From positions 1-14,981 of the forward strand of contig JAEYRW010000096.1 in the NCBI GenBank assembly GCA_023435435.1: 14,981 nucleotides of DNA, given 5' to 3'. Origin of the DNA: Bacillota bacterium (GTDB lineage: Bacteria > Bacillota > Clostridia > Christensenellales > Aristaeellaceae). Numbering within the stretch: the stretch's first letter is position 1; every line of letters starts with the position of its first letter. The position numbers and the translations under genes were made by a program. A model generated the notes under the pieces. That model worked only from the letters and a program-made list of their open reading frames with translations. It did not search any database and was not told where the DNA came from. Of this stretch, positions 1 to 7,060 are shown in pieces.

Positions 1-34
1 CGATGCATTATTTCCCCACAATCAGTATGGGATT

Positions 35-87
35 CTCAAGGGACAATGTCCCTTGAGCAAGGGGGCCCGGGGGGCGGCGCCCCCCGG
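35..87. repeat. Pair of perfect hairpins downstream of the hydrolase gene
   Basis: Two back-to-back dyads lie here. Positions 35-57 form an 11-bp perfect inverted repeat (CTCAAGGGACA / TGTCCCTTGAG) around one base. Positions 67-87 form a 9-bp stem (CCGGGGGGC / GCCCCCCGG) with a three-base loop. They begin about 10 bases past the stop of the minus-strand SH3b/NlpC gene, so they could end its transcript, but no clear T tract follows. The layered layout resembles the palindromic intergenic elements dispersed in many clostridial genomes; that likeness is from memory and inference, as no second copy occurs in this window. Confidence 0.55.
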
Positions 88-96
88 CGGCACTCG

Positions 97-1452
97 TCAC
101 TCCGCCACGCGCAGGCCCCACGAGAAGTTGCGGTTGTAGTAGCCGGAAGTGAGGGTTGAGACGATGACTTTGCCGGCGCCGGAGGACGCGTGGATGAACT
201 TCCCGCCGCCCAGATAGATGCCCACGTGATCGGAGAGATCGACGTCCGACGCCACGGTATTGAAGCAGACGACGTCGCCGCGCTTGAGCGCGCCGATGGT
301 TTCGATCTTTTCGAAGCGGCCGTCGTAGCCCTGGCCGTAGGCGGAGCGGCTCAGGGAAATCCCCGCCACGGTTCCATAGCAATAAGAGGTAAGGCCGGAA
401 CAATCGAAGGTGTCCGGGCCATGGGTCGCGTAGACATACGGTTTCCCGTACTGCTGAACGGCCAGGGCAATGACCTGTTCGATGGTCCCGCCCGCCGTCC
501 CCTTGTCGCTGTCGTCGTAGGCGGCCGTTTCCTCCGCGCCCTTCGCGGCGGTTTCCTTTGCCGCCTCGGCCTTCGGCGCCTCGTCGGTGATGCTTGCGGA
601 CTTGGCGTAGCCGTACCCGCTTCCGAGGGCGAGGCGCGCCCACTTGCCGTCCGTGGTCACCGCCACCACCGATACTTCGTCTCCCTTTGAAAATTGGGCC
701 AGCTCTTTGGTGCCGGCGTCGGGCCGCGCGTACGCGCGCAGGGCGGCGGCGGCATACCGCGTCTCGGCGTTTCCGTTGGGATTGTCCTTGGTGAGCTGCG
801 TCTTTTTGCACCAGCCCTTTTTGCCGTTTTCGTTTTCAACCTGCGCCCAGCCGCCATCGAGCTTGATGCATGTCAGGCTCTCACCGTAGGACATGATGCC
901 CACCTTCTTGGACGACGAGGACGCGGATTGATAAAACTTTACGGTGTTCTTGGCAACGTAGACGGTGAAGGGGTCCATGGCTTTTGTCTTTGAAAGATCG
1001 GAAGCCTGCACAAAGCCGTACGCGCCATCCTGCCTGACGCGGTACCACTTCTTGTCCTGCGTCACCGCGACCACGCGCACCGAGGCGTTCCGGTCAAATT
1101 CCGTCAACGCGTCGGACGAGACGGACGTCCTCTTGTACGCCGTAACGCCGTCCTTCTTTGCGTAATACGTTTTAACCGTTCCGTTTGGATTCTTCGCCGT
1201 GAGCGCGGAAAGCTTGCAGAACCCGGTGCTTCCGTCGTCGCCCCGGACCTTCGCCCAACTCCCCTTCTTTTTGATGTATGTAATCGATTCGCCGAAATTC
1301 AGCGTGCCCAGCTTTTCGGATGCGGTGGATGCGGACGCGTACACCTTGAGGCTGTTCGTCTTGACATACGCCGTCTTTTCCGCCTGCGCACCCACGGCCG
1401 GTACCATGAACGCCAGAACCATAAGCACGGCGATATATCTTCGCAATCGCAA
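97..1452 (-). CDS. Secreted SH3b x4 - NlpC/P60 peptidoglycan hydrolase
   Basis: This is a secreted cell-wall hydrolase predicted to cut peptide bonds in peptidoglycan stems. Numbered from the ATG at 1467 (456 residues), it has a signal peptide ending near AQA-29, four bacterial SH3 domains (about 31-95, 97-160, 166-232, 234-295), an Ala/Glu-rich linker (296-327) and an NlpC/P60 domain (328-456). The catalytic Cys356 sits in FDCSGLTSY, His414 in DHVGIYLG and His426 in FIHASS, matching the Cys-His-His triad and spacing of the family. SH3b domains 1 and 3 resemble each other, as do 2 and 4, so the array looks like a duplicated pair. The start chosen is TTG at 1452: GGAGG lies 8 bases upstream, whereas the ATG at 1467 overlaps that site and has no ribosome binding site of its own. 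It is 106 bases downstream of the ABC gene and may share its transcript or use its own promoter. Confidence 0.93.
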   Translation of the reverse strand: MRLRRYIAVLMVLAFMVPAVGAQAEKTAYVKTNSLKVYASASTASEKLGTLNFGESITYIKKKGSWAKVRGDDGSTGFCKLSALTAKNPNGTVKTYYAKKDGVTAYKRTSVSSDALTEFDRNASVRVVAVTQDKKWYRVRQDGAYGFVQASDLSKTKAMDPFTVYVAKNTVKFYQSASSSSKKVGIMSYGESLTCIKLDGGWAQVENENGKKGWCKKTQLTKDNPNGNAETRYAAAALRAYARPDAGTKELAQFSKGDEVSVVAVTTDGKWARLALGSGYGYAKSASITDEAPKAEAAKETAAKGAEETAAYDDSDKGTAGGTIEQVIALAVQQYGKPYVYATHGPDTFDCSGLTSYCYGTVAGISLSRSAYGQGYDGRFEKIETIGALKRGDVVCFNTVASDVDLSDHVGIYLGGGKFIHASSGAGKVIVSTLTSGYYNRNFSWGLRVAE

Positions 1453-1480
1453 CTCTTGCGCCTCCATTCAGAGAACAGAA

Positions 1481-1515
1481 ATTCCGTTTTTATGAATATA
1501 TCATAGAAACGGAAT
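1481..1515. promoter_or_regulatory. 15-bp AT-rich dyad between ABC and hydrolase genes
   Basis: ATTCCGTTT (1481-1489) pairs with AAACGGAAT (1507-1515); the stem continues through one T-G wobble into TATGA/TCATA, leaving a five-base loop. It lies in the only AT-rich gap of this half of the window, 44 bases after the ABC stop and about 28 bases before the hydrolase TTG start. It could be a weak terminator for the ABC transcript or an operator for the hydrolase gene. The low GC of the stem and the short T runs after it leave both readings open. Confidence 0.45.
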
Positions 1516-1558
1516 AAATTTGTAAGATATTGGATGAATATTAGTAATTTAATATGAT

Positions 1559-3283
1559 TTACGTATTTTTGTCACAACCGTAGAGCTCAGAATAGGCCCC
1601 GCCCAGCTGGAGGAGGGATTCGTGGGTGCCTTCCTCCCGCACGCCGCCCTCCGAGAGCACAACGATGCGGTCGGCCGCGCGGATGGTTTCGAGCCGATGG
1701 GCGATCATGACGGTGGTGCGCCCCGCGCGCAGCCGGGAGAGGGCGCGGTGGATGGACCGCTCGCTCTCGGAATCCAGGGCGCTGGTCGCCTCGTCGAGGA
1801 CGAGGATGGGCGCGTCGCGCAAAAACGCCCGGGCGATGGAAATCCGCTGCCGCTGTCCGCCCGAGAGCCGGACACCGCGCGGGCCGACGTCGGTTTTGTA
1901 TCCCTCCGGAAGCGCGCGCACGAACCCGTCCGCATCGGCGAGCCGCGCGGCCTCCACCACCTCCCCGTCCGTGGCGCCGGGCTTCGAATAGCGGATGTTT
2001 TCCAGAATCGAGCCGGCGAAGAGGTACGTGTCCTGCTGGACGACGGAGATGTTTCTGCGCAGGGAGGCGAGCGTCGCGCCCCGGATGTCCGCGCCGTCGA
2101 TGGTCACGCGCCCGGCGATGGGCTCGTAAAAGCGCGGAATCAGCGCGCACAGGGTGGACTTGCCCGCGCCGGAGATGCCCGCGACGGCCACGCATTCGCC
2201 GGGGGAAACGCGCAAATCGAGGTTCTTCAGCACGTGGGGGCTCTCGTCGCCATAGCGGAAGCCCACGCCCTCGAACGCCAGCGCGCCGGCCGACCGGCCC
2301 ATGTCCACGGCGCCGGGGCAGTCGGCAACCTCGGGCGCGGTGTCCAGAATGTCCATGACCCGGTCGAACCCCGCGAGCCCGGTCTGGAACTGGGTCGTCA
2401 TCCACGCGAGCCTGCGCACGGGTCCGGTGAGGTAAGAGATGTAGAGGAAAAACGCGATGAGGTCGGCCACCGCCAGCGCGCCGCTTGCGATGCCGTACGC
2501 CCCTGCCAGCGCCACCGCGACAAACACAGAGCGCTCGATGACCGTCAGAATCTGGTCCTCGATGGCCTCATAGCGGTAGGTGGACCTGCGGCTTTCGACG
2601 AAGCGGTCCCCCGCGGCGCGGAATTTCCGGGTCTCCGCGGCCTCGCAGCCGAACGCCTGGGTGACGCGGATGCCCGAAAGGGAATCCTCCGCGCGGGCGT
2701 TGATCTCGGCGATGTTTCGCTGGTTCGCGGCGGAGGCGCCCCGCACGCGCCGGTTGAGCCGGATGGTGAGAAACGCCATGGGCGGCAGAAACGCGTACAC
2801 GATGAGGGTGAGCCGCCAGTCGATAAAAAACAGGAAGGCCGATGCGCCGATGAATTTCACCGAGCTGATGATGTAATCCTCCGGCCCGTGGTGGTAAAGC
2901 TCCGCGAGGTTGTTCAGATCGCTGGTGAGACTCGACATGAGCTCGCCCACGCGCCGCCTGTCGTAATAGGAAAAGGAAAGTCCTTCCAGGTGCGCAAACA
3001 GCTCCTGCCGGAGATCGTTCTCCATCATGGCGCCGAGGGCGTGCCCGCGATAATCGTAGTAATAGGTAAACGTCGTCTCCGCGGCGATGAGAAGGATCAT
3101 AAAAGCGCTCACGGGAACGACGCGCGAAAGCGCACCCGCGAGAACATTCGAGGTAATATACCTGACGCACATGGGAAACGCGAGCGCGGCACCCGCCGAG
3201 CCCAGGGCACAAATCAGAACGAGAGCAAAGCGACCGAGATACGGTTCATAGTAGGAGACAAATTTCCTCGTCCGTCCGTCCAA
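1559..3283 (-). CDS. ABC half-transporter, fused permease-ATPase (ABCB/MsbA type)
   Basis: This is an ATP-driven membrane exporter that works as a dimer. The 574 residues are normal for a half transporter. Residues 1-305 form a six-helix type I exporter permease domain. Residues 335-574 are the nucleotide-binding domain, with Walker A GISGAGKST (369-377), a Q-loop in VVQQD (414-418), signature LSGGQ (473-477), Walker B ILVLDE (493-498) and H-loop His529. No partner half-transporter is adjacent, so a homodimer is likely; the substrate cannot be read from the sequence, and drug or lipid export is the usual role. The start is TTG at 3283: it is the only start codon between the upstream in-frame TGA and the conserved KFVSYYEPY region. 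GGGGG lies nine bases before it. The start sits inside an overlapping 29-codon leader ORF and in one arm of a hairpin. The MATE gene diverges from the same gap. Confidence 0.93.
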   Translation of the reverse strand: MDGRTRKFVSYYEPYLGRFALVLICALGSAGAALAFPMCVRYITSNVLAGALSRVVPVSAFMILLIAAETTFTYYYDYRGHALGAMMENDLRQELFAHLEGLSFSYYDRRRVGELMSSLTSDLNNLAELYHHGPEDYIISSVKFIGASAFLFFIDWRLTLIVYAFLPPMAFLTIRLNRRVRGASAANQRNIAEINARAEDSLSGIRVTQAFGCEAAETRKFRAAGDRFVESRRSTYRYEAIEDQILTVIERSVFVAVALAGAYGIASGALAVADLIAFFLYISYLTGPVRRLAWMTTQFQTGLAGFDRVMDILDTAPEVADCPGAVDMGRSAGALAFEGVGFRYGDESPHVLKNLDLRVSPGECVAVAGISGAGKSTLCALIPRFYEPIAGRVTIDGADIRGATLASLRRNISVVQQDTYLFAGSILENIRYSKPGATDGEVVEAARLADADGFVRALPEGYKTDVGPRGVRLSGGQRQRISIARAFLRDAPILVLDEATSALDSESERSIHRALSRLRAGRTTVMIAHRLETIRAADRIVVLSEGGVREEGTHESLLQLGGAYSELYGCDKNT

Positions 3284-3335
3284 AACCGGATACCCCCAAT
3301 AAAATCAAAATGCGAGACGTCAATCCGGTTTTCAT
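3246..3335 (-). CDS. 29-residue hydrophobic leader ORF overlapping the ABC start
   Basis: An ATG at 3335 follows a perfect AGGAGGG (3342-3348) at six bases. It opens a 29-codon frame beginning MKTGLTSRILILLGVSGFG and ending TGA at 3246, out of frame with the ABC gene and overlapping its first 38 bases. This is the best ribosome binding site of the gap, far better than that of the TTG of the ABC gene. It may be a leader peptide whose translation controls the transporter. The alternative is that this ATG was the original ABC start and a one-base indel separated it, but related transporters usually start close to the KFVSYYEPY region and lack such a hydrophobic lead. No homology is claimed. Confidence 0.45.
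   Translation of the reverse strand: MKTGLTSRILILLGVSGFGRTDEEICLLL
3282..3332 (-). promoter_or_regulatory. Leader hairpin covering the ABC start codon
   Basis: In the minus-strand transcript AAAACCGGAT (3332-3323) is perfectly complementary to ATCCGGTTTT (3291-3282), with a 31-base loop. The 5' arm is the four codons after the leader ATG. The 3' arm includes the first two bases of the ABC TTG start, and the GGGGG ribosome site lies in the loop beside it. Folding would mask the transporter start, while a ribosome on the leader ORF would open the stem. Function is inferred from geometry. Confidence 0.4.
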
Positions 3336-3367
3336 CCCGATCCCTCCTATTGATAAAATACATGGCC

Positions 3368-3396
3368 ATCATATCATAAATAACATCCGCGCGCAA
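3368..3396 (-). promoter_or_regulatory. Probable promoter of the ABC transporter
   Basis: On the minus strand TTGCGC (3396-3391) is followed by 17 bases and TATGAT (3373-3368), which matches five of six bases of the -10 consensus. A second TATGAT overlaps at 3378-3373. The -35 box is weak (three of six). Transcription would begin near 3361 and give a short leader with AGGAGGG at 3348-3342. Confidence 0.45.
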
Positions 3397-3459
3397 GAAG
3401 GACGGGGCCCGCGCGCGTAGAATAAGATCATTCGCTCCCATACAAAGGCGGTGCATTTC

Positions 3460-4821
3460 ATGCTTCTCACCCGCGACAAGGCATTTTACAGGTCCTTTTC
3501 CGCGCTGTTCTGGCCGCTGGTGCTCCAGAACGTCATCAACCTTTCCGTGAACCTTGCGGATAACGTCATGCTGGGAAGCCTCGGCCCGTATCCGGAGGCG
3601 GCGCTGGCGGGCGCGACGGTGGTCAACAACGTGCAGTTCATCCTGCAAATGTTGATCGGCGGCGTCACGGGCGGCATTACGGTGCTCGGGAGTCAGTACT
3701 GGGGCACGCGCCGGGCGACGCCAATCAAAAAGATCGCGTCCATGGCCTTCTGGGTGTCCGTCGCGTTCACGCTTTTGATCTTCCTCGGGTGCACCCTCTT
3801 TCCCACGGGGGTTTTGAACCTGTTCGTTTCAGGCTCCCCCGATACCGTGCGCGAGGGCGTGAAGTATCTGGGGGTGGTGAAGTACTCCTATCCGGTGTTT
3901 TCCGTAACGATGATTCTGCTGGCCGCGCTCAACTGCGTGGAGACGGTGAAAATCGCGTTCTGGATTTCGGTGGAGGCATTTGTGGTCAACATCGGGCTGA
4001 ACCTCGTCCTCATCCCGGGCTACGGCTCCGAGGGGGCGGCGGCGGCCACCGCCATCGCACGGTTCGTCGGGCTCATCATCGTCGTTGTGTACGTGTTCGG
4101 ACTCGACAAAAAGCTTCGGCTCAAGCTGCGCGACTTTCTGGGATTCGACCTGGCTCTTTTCAAGGATTTTGTGCGGGTCACCACGCCGCTGGTGGTCATC
4201 AGCGGGCTTTGGGGCTTTTCGACGGCGCTTCAGTCCGCCATTCTCGGTCACATGAGCAAGTACGCGGGCACCATCGCCGCCAACGGTGTCGCGTCCACCG
4301 TCTACGGCGTCACCAAGTCCGCGGCCCAGGGCTCGGCCGCGGCCGCCGCCATCCTCATGGCCAAGACCGTGGGTGCGGGCGAGATTCATAAGGTGCGCGA
4401 CTACACGAGGACGCTGCAGGCGCTGTTCGTGGGGATCGGTCTGGTGTCCGGACTGCTGCTCTATTTGCTGAAGTTTCCCGTGTTCTCGTGGTACAAGCTT
4501 TCGGAGGGCACGATGGACCTTGCCAACCAGTTCATCTACGTGTTCATCGTGGCAATCGTGGGCATGGCCTATCAGATGCCCACCGTCACCGGCATCATCC
4601 GGGGCGGCGGAGACACCAAGTTCGGCATGATCAACGACATCGTCTCCATTTGGTTCATCGTTTTGCCCCTCTCGGCGCTGGCGGCGTTCAAGTTCGGCTG
4701 GCCGCCGGTGGCGGTGGTGGCATGCCTCAACTCCGACCAGGTATTCAAGTGCGGCGCGGCGGCGATCCGCTGCAACCGCTACAAGTGGGTGCGGAAGCTT
4801 ACCCGGGATGAAGTGGCTTAG
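3460..4821 (+). CDS. MATE family efflux transporter
   Basis: This is an ion-coupled multidrug/toxin exporter of the cytoplasmic membrane. The 453 residues are normal for the family and hydropathy suggests twelve helices. The opening, with WPLVLQNVINLSVNLADNVM, matches the usual first helix of MATE proteins, and the repeated half begins near DFVRVTTPLVVISGLWGFST. GIIRGGGDTKFGMINDIVS is the typical conserved stretch before the last helices. I chose ATG 3460 over GTG 3451: AGGCGGTG, one mismatch from the ideal AGGAGGTG, lies six bases before the ATG, while GTG 3451 overlaps that site. The gene diverges from the ABC transporter and has no downstream partner. Substrate unknown. Confidence 0.94.
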   Translation: MLLTRDKAFYRSFSALFWPLVLQNVINLSVNLADNVMLGSLGPYPEAALAGATVVNNVQFILQMLIGGVTGGITVLGSQYWGTRRATPIKKIASMAFWVSVAFTLLIFLGCTLFPTGVLNLFVSGSPDTVREGVKYLGVVKYSYPVFSVTMILLAALNCVETVKIAFWISVEAFVVNIGLNLVLIPGYGSEGAAAATAIARFVGLIIVVVYVFGLDKKLRLKLRDFLGFDLALFKDFVRVTTPLVVISGLWGFSTALQSAILGHMSKYAGTIAANGVASTVYGVTKSAAQGSAAAAAILMAKTVGAGEIHKVRDYTRTLQALFVGIGLVSGLLLYLLKFPVFSWYKLSEGTMDLANQFIYVFIVAIVGMAYQMPTVTGIIRGGGDTKFGMINDIVSIWFIVLPLSALAAFKFGWPPVAVVACLNSDQVFKCGAAAIRCNRYKWVRKLTRDEVA

Positions 4822-4830
4822 CGCCATCCC

Positions 4831-4960
4831 CAGAAAGACCGAGAAGCGATGGATTTTCGTTCAGGCCAGGGAGGCGAGGCGAAGGCGTAGGCGCGCTGCG
4901 CTGAGCCGACAGCGACGCAGGAGTGGGCGAAAAGACGCGCTGGGCTTCTCCGTGTTTCTG
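4831..4960. repeat. 130-bp element with inverted ends (MITE/REP-like)
   Basis: The 17-base ends CAGAAAGACCGAGAAGC (4831-4847) and GCTTCTCCGTGTTTCTG (4944-4960) are inverted copies with two mismatches. Inside them TTTTCG (4854-4859) faces CGAAAA (4928-4933). The core is rich in short GC-rich motifs such as GGCGAGGCGAAGGCG and has no credible coding sequence. It begins ten bases after the MATE stop. The build resembles a small non-coding mobile or REP-like repeat, but only one copy is present here, so mobility is inferred. Confidence 0.45.
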
Positions 4961-5079
4961 CGTCTTGCTCCAAGCGGATTTCAAGGGGATGTGCGTGCAG
5001 GTTGCGGCTTGCTTTTTCTTGCCGTTCGCACGATCAGGGCAACGGAACCGCTGACAGAGAGGGAATCCCCATGACTCAT

Positions 5080-5258
5080 CTGATGATTTGCGACGACATT
5101 CACCGGAACGCCGCGCGCGTTGGCGATCAGACGCAAGGCGGAAAGGCTTGCCTTTTTCGCGGCGGCTCGATCAGGCTTATGTACGGCGCGGACATGTCGA
5201 TCTGCTCCGCAAGCTCGGCCTGGGTCAACCTTTTCACAAATCCGCCGGACGGAATCAG
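5080..5258 (-). pseudogene. Frameshifted XRE-type helix-turn-helix remnant
   Basis: From 5258 to 5166 one frame reads into RLTQAELAEQIDMSAPYISL followed by IE, which is the recognition-helix half of an XRE/Cro-type domain. Eight bases later, in another frame, 5157-5080 reads KKASLSALRLIANARGVPVN, which is the family's usual continuation. An eight-base joint where six or nine would keep frame indicates a single-base loss or gain. The part before RLTQ lacks the expected first helix and there is no start codon with a ribosome site, so the copy looks dead. It may be what remains of a regulator of neighbouring genes. Confidence 0.6.
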
Positions 5259-5328
5259 ATAAAACCAAACGGTCTGCGAATGATCAATGATTCATACCGC
5301 GCGGGTGTGGAATAGACCGATGCAGGCC

Positions 5329-5368
5329 GCGGCCGGAGCTCCACAGGAGGAGTTCCGGCCGCATTTTT
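5329..5368 (+). terminator. Strong Rho-independent terminator, plus strand
   Basis: GCGGCCGGAGCTCC (5329-5342) pairs with GGAGTTCCGGCCGC (5349-5362) through 14 positions with one G-T wobble and a six-base loop, followed by ATTTTT (5363-5368). It reads rightward, yet no intact plus-strand gene ends near it; the MATE stop is 508 bases upstream. It may end the MATE transcript or be left from a lost gene. Confidence 0.8.
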
Positions 5369-5377
5369 CGCTTCTAT

Positions 5378-5557
5378 TTCTGATAACAGGCATGTCGTAC
5401 GCGGTAGGTATACGCAATCCAGTGTTTTTGATTCCGCGTGATCGTGATTTCCATTCAGGCGCTCCGTAACGATCCGCATACATTCATAACCCATCCCGCT
5501 GTTTGGCACCTCGATCACAGGGAGCGGGATGGCTGGGCTGTTGTACAGATCATTGTT
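5378..5557 (-). pseudogene. Probable LacI-type regulator C-terminal fragment
   Basis: The frame reads NNDLYNSPAIPLPVIEVPNS, then GMGYECMRIVTERLNG, and ends with LDCVYLPRTTCLLSE. This follows the order at the end of LacI/PurR effector domains (a short strand, 'P-x-x-x-V-x-x-P', 'MG-x-x-A...LL-x-x-I-x-G', then 'LP-x-x-LV-x-R-x-S'). No DNA-binding part, start or upstream effector domain is present, and only about 60 residues are recognisable. The call rests on pattern memory and could be wrong. Confidence 0.33.
5491..5532. repeat. 10-bp perfect inverted repeat, 22-base loop
   Basis: CCATCCCGCT (5491-5500) and AGCGGGATGG (5523-5532) are perfect inverted copies. They fall inside the LacI-like fragment, where they encode the similar PAIPL and SGMG turns on the minus strand, so the symmetry may be chance. 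Confidence 0.3.
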
Positions 5558-5639
5558 GCGTCTGATTCCGGTTGTCAGCACTTCCTGCCGATGGGGAATG
5601 GACGCCGGATTCGCGTCTCTTAATATCATTCAGGTGCCC

Positions 5640-5662
5640 GATTGCAGGCAGGACCTGCAATC
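5640..5662. repeat. 9-bp perfect hairpin after the 5743 gene
   Basis: GATTGCAGG (5640-5648) and CCTGCAATC (5654-5662) form a perfect stem with a five-base loop, 80 bases past the minus-strand stop at 5743. No T run follows in the minus direction, so it is at best a weak transcript end. Confidence 0.35.
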
Positions 5663-5742
5663 AGCGTTCCCGAATTCGTTTCTTCTTTCCTGTACATATA
5701 CGCATTGGTTGCCGCGCGTCGGGGACAGACCCGCTCGGAACG

Positions 5743-6717
5743 TCAGTGCGCGATGGCAAAGCGGAAGTCGCCGGTCACGGAAAGCGTGTCCGCAGAACCG
5801 ATGTTCATATTGTTCAGCAGCTCGCCGGTGAAGGTTCCGCTGCAATAGGTCTTGTCCGCATCAATTTCAGTGATGGTGAAGGCGTAGCTTGTTCCAGCCG
5901 GCGTAACCTGCACGCCATATGAAGTTGCGGAATAGGATGACGAGGTTTGCCAAACACCTCGGTCAAACTCGCTAAGCGCCGACTGGCAGTCGTAGAACAA
6001 AAGCGCCGTCCGCCCGGTATCGGGATCGACCACACTGCTGCTTTTTACCTCAAGGGGAAAGCCGATCGCGATGGAATCCGTGCCATCGCCGAAGACCGCC
6101 AGAATAGAGCCGGAATCAAGGCACCAAGTTGACACGTAATCCCGCAGTTCCGGCGCGTCAGAACGTGAAGAGGGAACCCAATTACTCCCGTCGTAGAGTT
6201 CCCCTCCGCCCATCGTCATAATAAACGTTTGCCCGTTTACGTTGAGCCGGATGTAGTCGCCGTCGATCTCATCCGCAAAGTTGTCGAGGATGCTACTGGT
6301 CGGCGCGGGTGCGGCGGAGATGCTCGTGTATTCAAACCCCTCCTCATACACGATGATGACGCGCATGGGCGTGAGCGACGGATAGCTGACGATGGCAATG
6401 TGCGCACCGCCGCATTCCAGGATCTCCGATTCCCACTGGTCACCCTGTGCGCTGCCGCTCTCTGCGAACCCGAGGGCGAACGCCTGGCTGCGGAAGTCCT
6501 CGATTTGCTGCGCGGTGACGTTCATGTACAGCGTGCCGTCCCCCTTGGGAAGCCCCTCGACATCCACCTTGTCCCGTTTGGAGGTGGCTCCCGCAAAACA
6601 GGCATCGGCGTCAGGAACCGATACTGCCGCGGACGCCGCGGACAACAAGTCTGCCTGCGCCCCGCAGGCGAACAGGAACAGAATGCACGCGATCATAGCC
6701 AAACTGCGTCTTTTCAT
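5743..6717 (-). CDS. Secreted or lipid-anchored protein of unknown function
   Basis: The 324-residue product has an export signal (MKRRS, then a hydrophobic core to about residue 20). Cleavage could fall after AQA-22, or Cys18 in LFAC could be lipid-modified, though Phe at the -2 position is unusual for a lipobox. Residues about 34-130 (VPDADACF ... YEEG) resemble the N-terminal part of the 7652 gene product. Residues about 145-324 are rich in short beta strands, ending CSGTFTGELLN and LSVTGDFRFAI, which resembles the edge strands of lipid- or ligand-binding beta sandwiches of the DUF6252 type; that is a weak likeness. The start at 6717 is preferred because AAAGGA lies eight bases upstream; the ATG at 6723 is only two bases from it. 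A good promoter lies at 6770-6778. Confidence 0.85.
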   Translation of the reverse strand: MKRRSLAMIACILFLFACGAQADLLSAASAAVSVPDADACFAGATSKRDKVDVEGLPKGDGTLYMNVTAQQIEDFRSQAFALGFAESGSAQGDQWESEILECGGAHIAIVSYPSLTPMRVIIVYEEGFEYTSISAAPAPTSSILDNFADEIDGDYIRLNVNGQTFIMTMGGGELYDGSNWVPSSRSDAPELRDYVSTWCLDSGSILAVFGDGTDSIAIGFPLEVKSSSVVDPDTGRTALLFYDCQSALSEFDRGVWQTSSSYSATSYGVQVTPAGTSYAFTITEIDADKTYCSGTFTGELLNNMNIGSADTLSVTGDFRFAIAH

Positions 6718-6769
6718 AATCATGATCCTTTCTATTGCGCGGATGCGTCCGCACACACTCATCATGTCA

Positions 6770-6778
6770 ATTATACCA
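6770..6778 (-). promoter_or_regulatory. Extended -10 promoter of the 5743-6717 gene
   Basis: TGGTATAAT on the minus strand (6778-6770) is a perfect -10 hexamer with the TGn extension. No good -35 is seen 17 bases upstream, which extended -10 promoters often lack. Transcription would start near 6763, about 46 bases before the ATG, and the leader can form a small GCGGA/TCCGC stem. Confidence 0.65.
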
Positions 6779-7041
6779 TATTTCTGCGCACAATAACATG
6801 TTTTTTCGCAGTGTATACCAGTTTATTACGCGCTTCTTACGCGATTCTGAAACAAGCGAAGGTGTCCGATCACAATATTTGCGCCCGGATTTTCTTTCAT
6901 GGCACAGGCGGCATGCGGCCGCACATTTCACATGCGTTCATCCGTCCTTGCCGATGAATTCGTTTATTAATGGCACAACGAAAATATATAACGCTCACGT
7001 TTCGGTTCGCTGAACTTGTATCCGGAAATGATGCACGCTGC
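6779..7041. other. AT-rich intergenic stretch without a gene
   Basis: About 260 bases of clearly lower GC than the surroundings. All six frames are short and resemble nothing I recognise. I see no tRNA, repeat array or terminator here. It lies upstream of the divergent secreted-protein genes and may be regulatory or imported DNA. Confidence 0.4.
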
Positions 7042-7060
7042 ATTATGCAAATTGCATAAT
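7042..7060. promoter_or_regulatory. Perfect 19-bp palindrome, operator-like
   Basis: ATTATGCAA (7042-7050) and TTGCATAAT (7052-7060) are perfect inverted copies about a single A. A second, overlapping palindrome TGCATTATGCA lies at 7039-7049. The short AT-rich symmetric build is typical of a dimeric regulator site; it precedes a candidate promoter at 7083-7111. Confidence 0.5.

Noticed and set aside
1622..3379. A 585-codon plus-strand open frame antisense to the ABC gene
   Set aside because: The ABC frame has all expected motifs; the antisense product is Arg/Gly/His-rich without motifs, as GC-rich shadows are.
3829..4827. A 332-codon minus-strand open frame antisense to the MATE gene
   Set aside because: His/Arg-rich product with no motifs, fully inside a convincing MATE gene.
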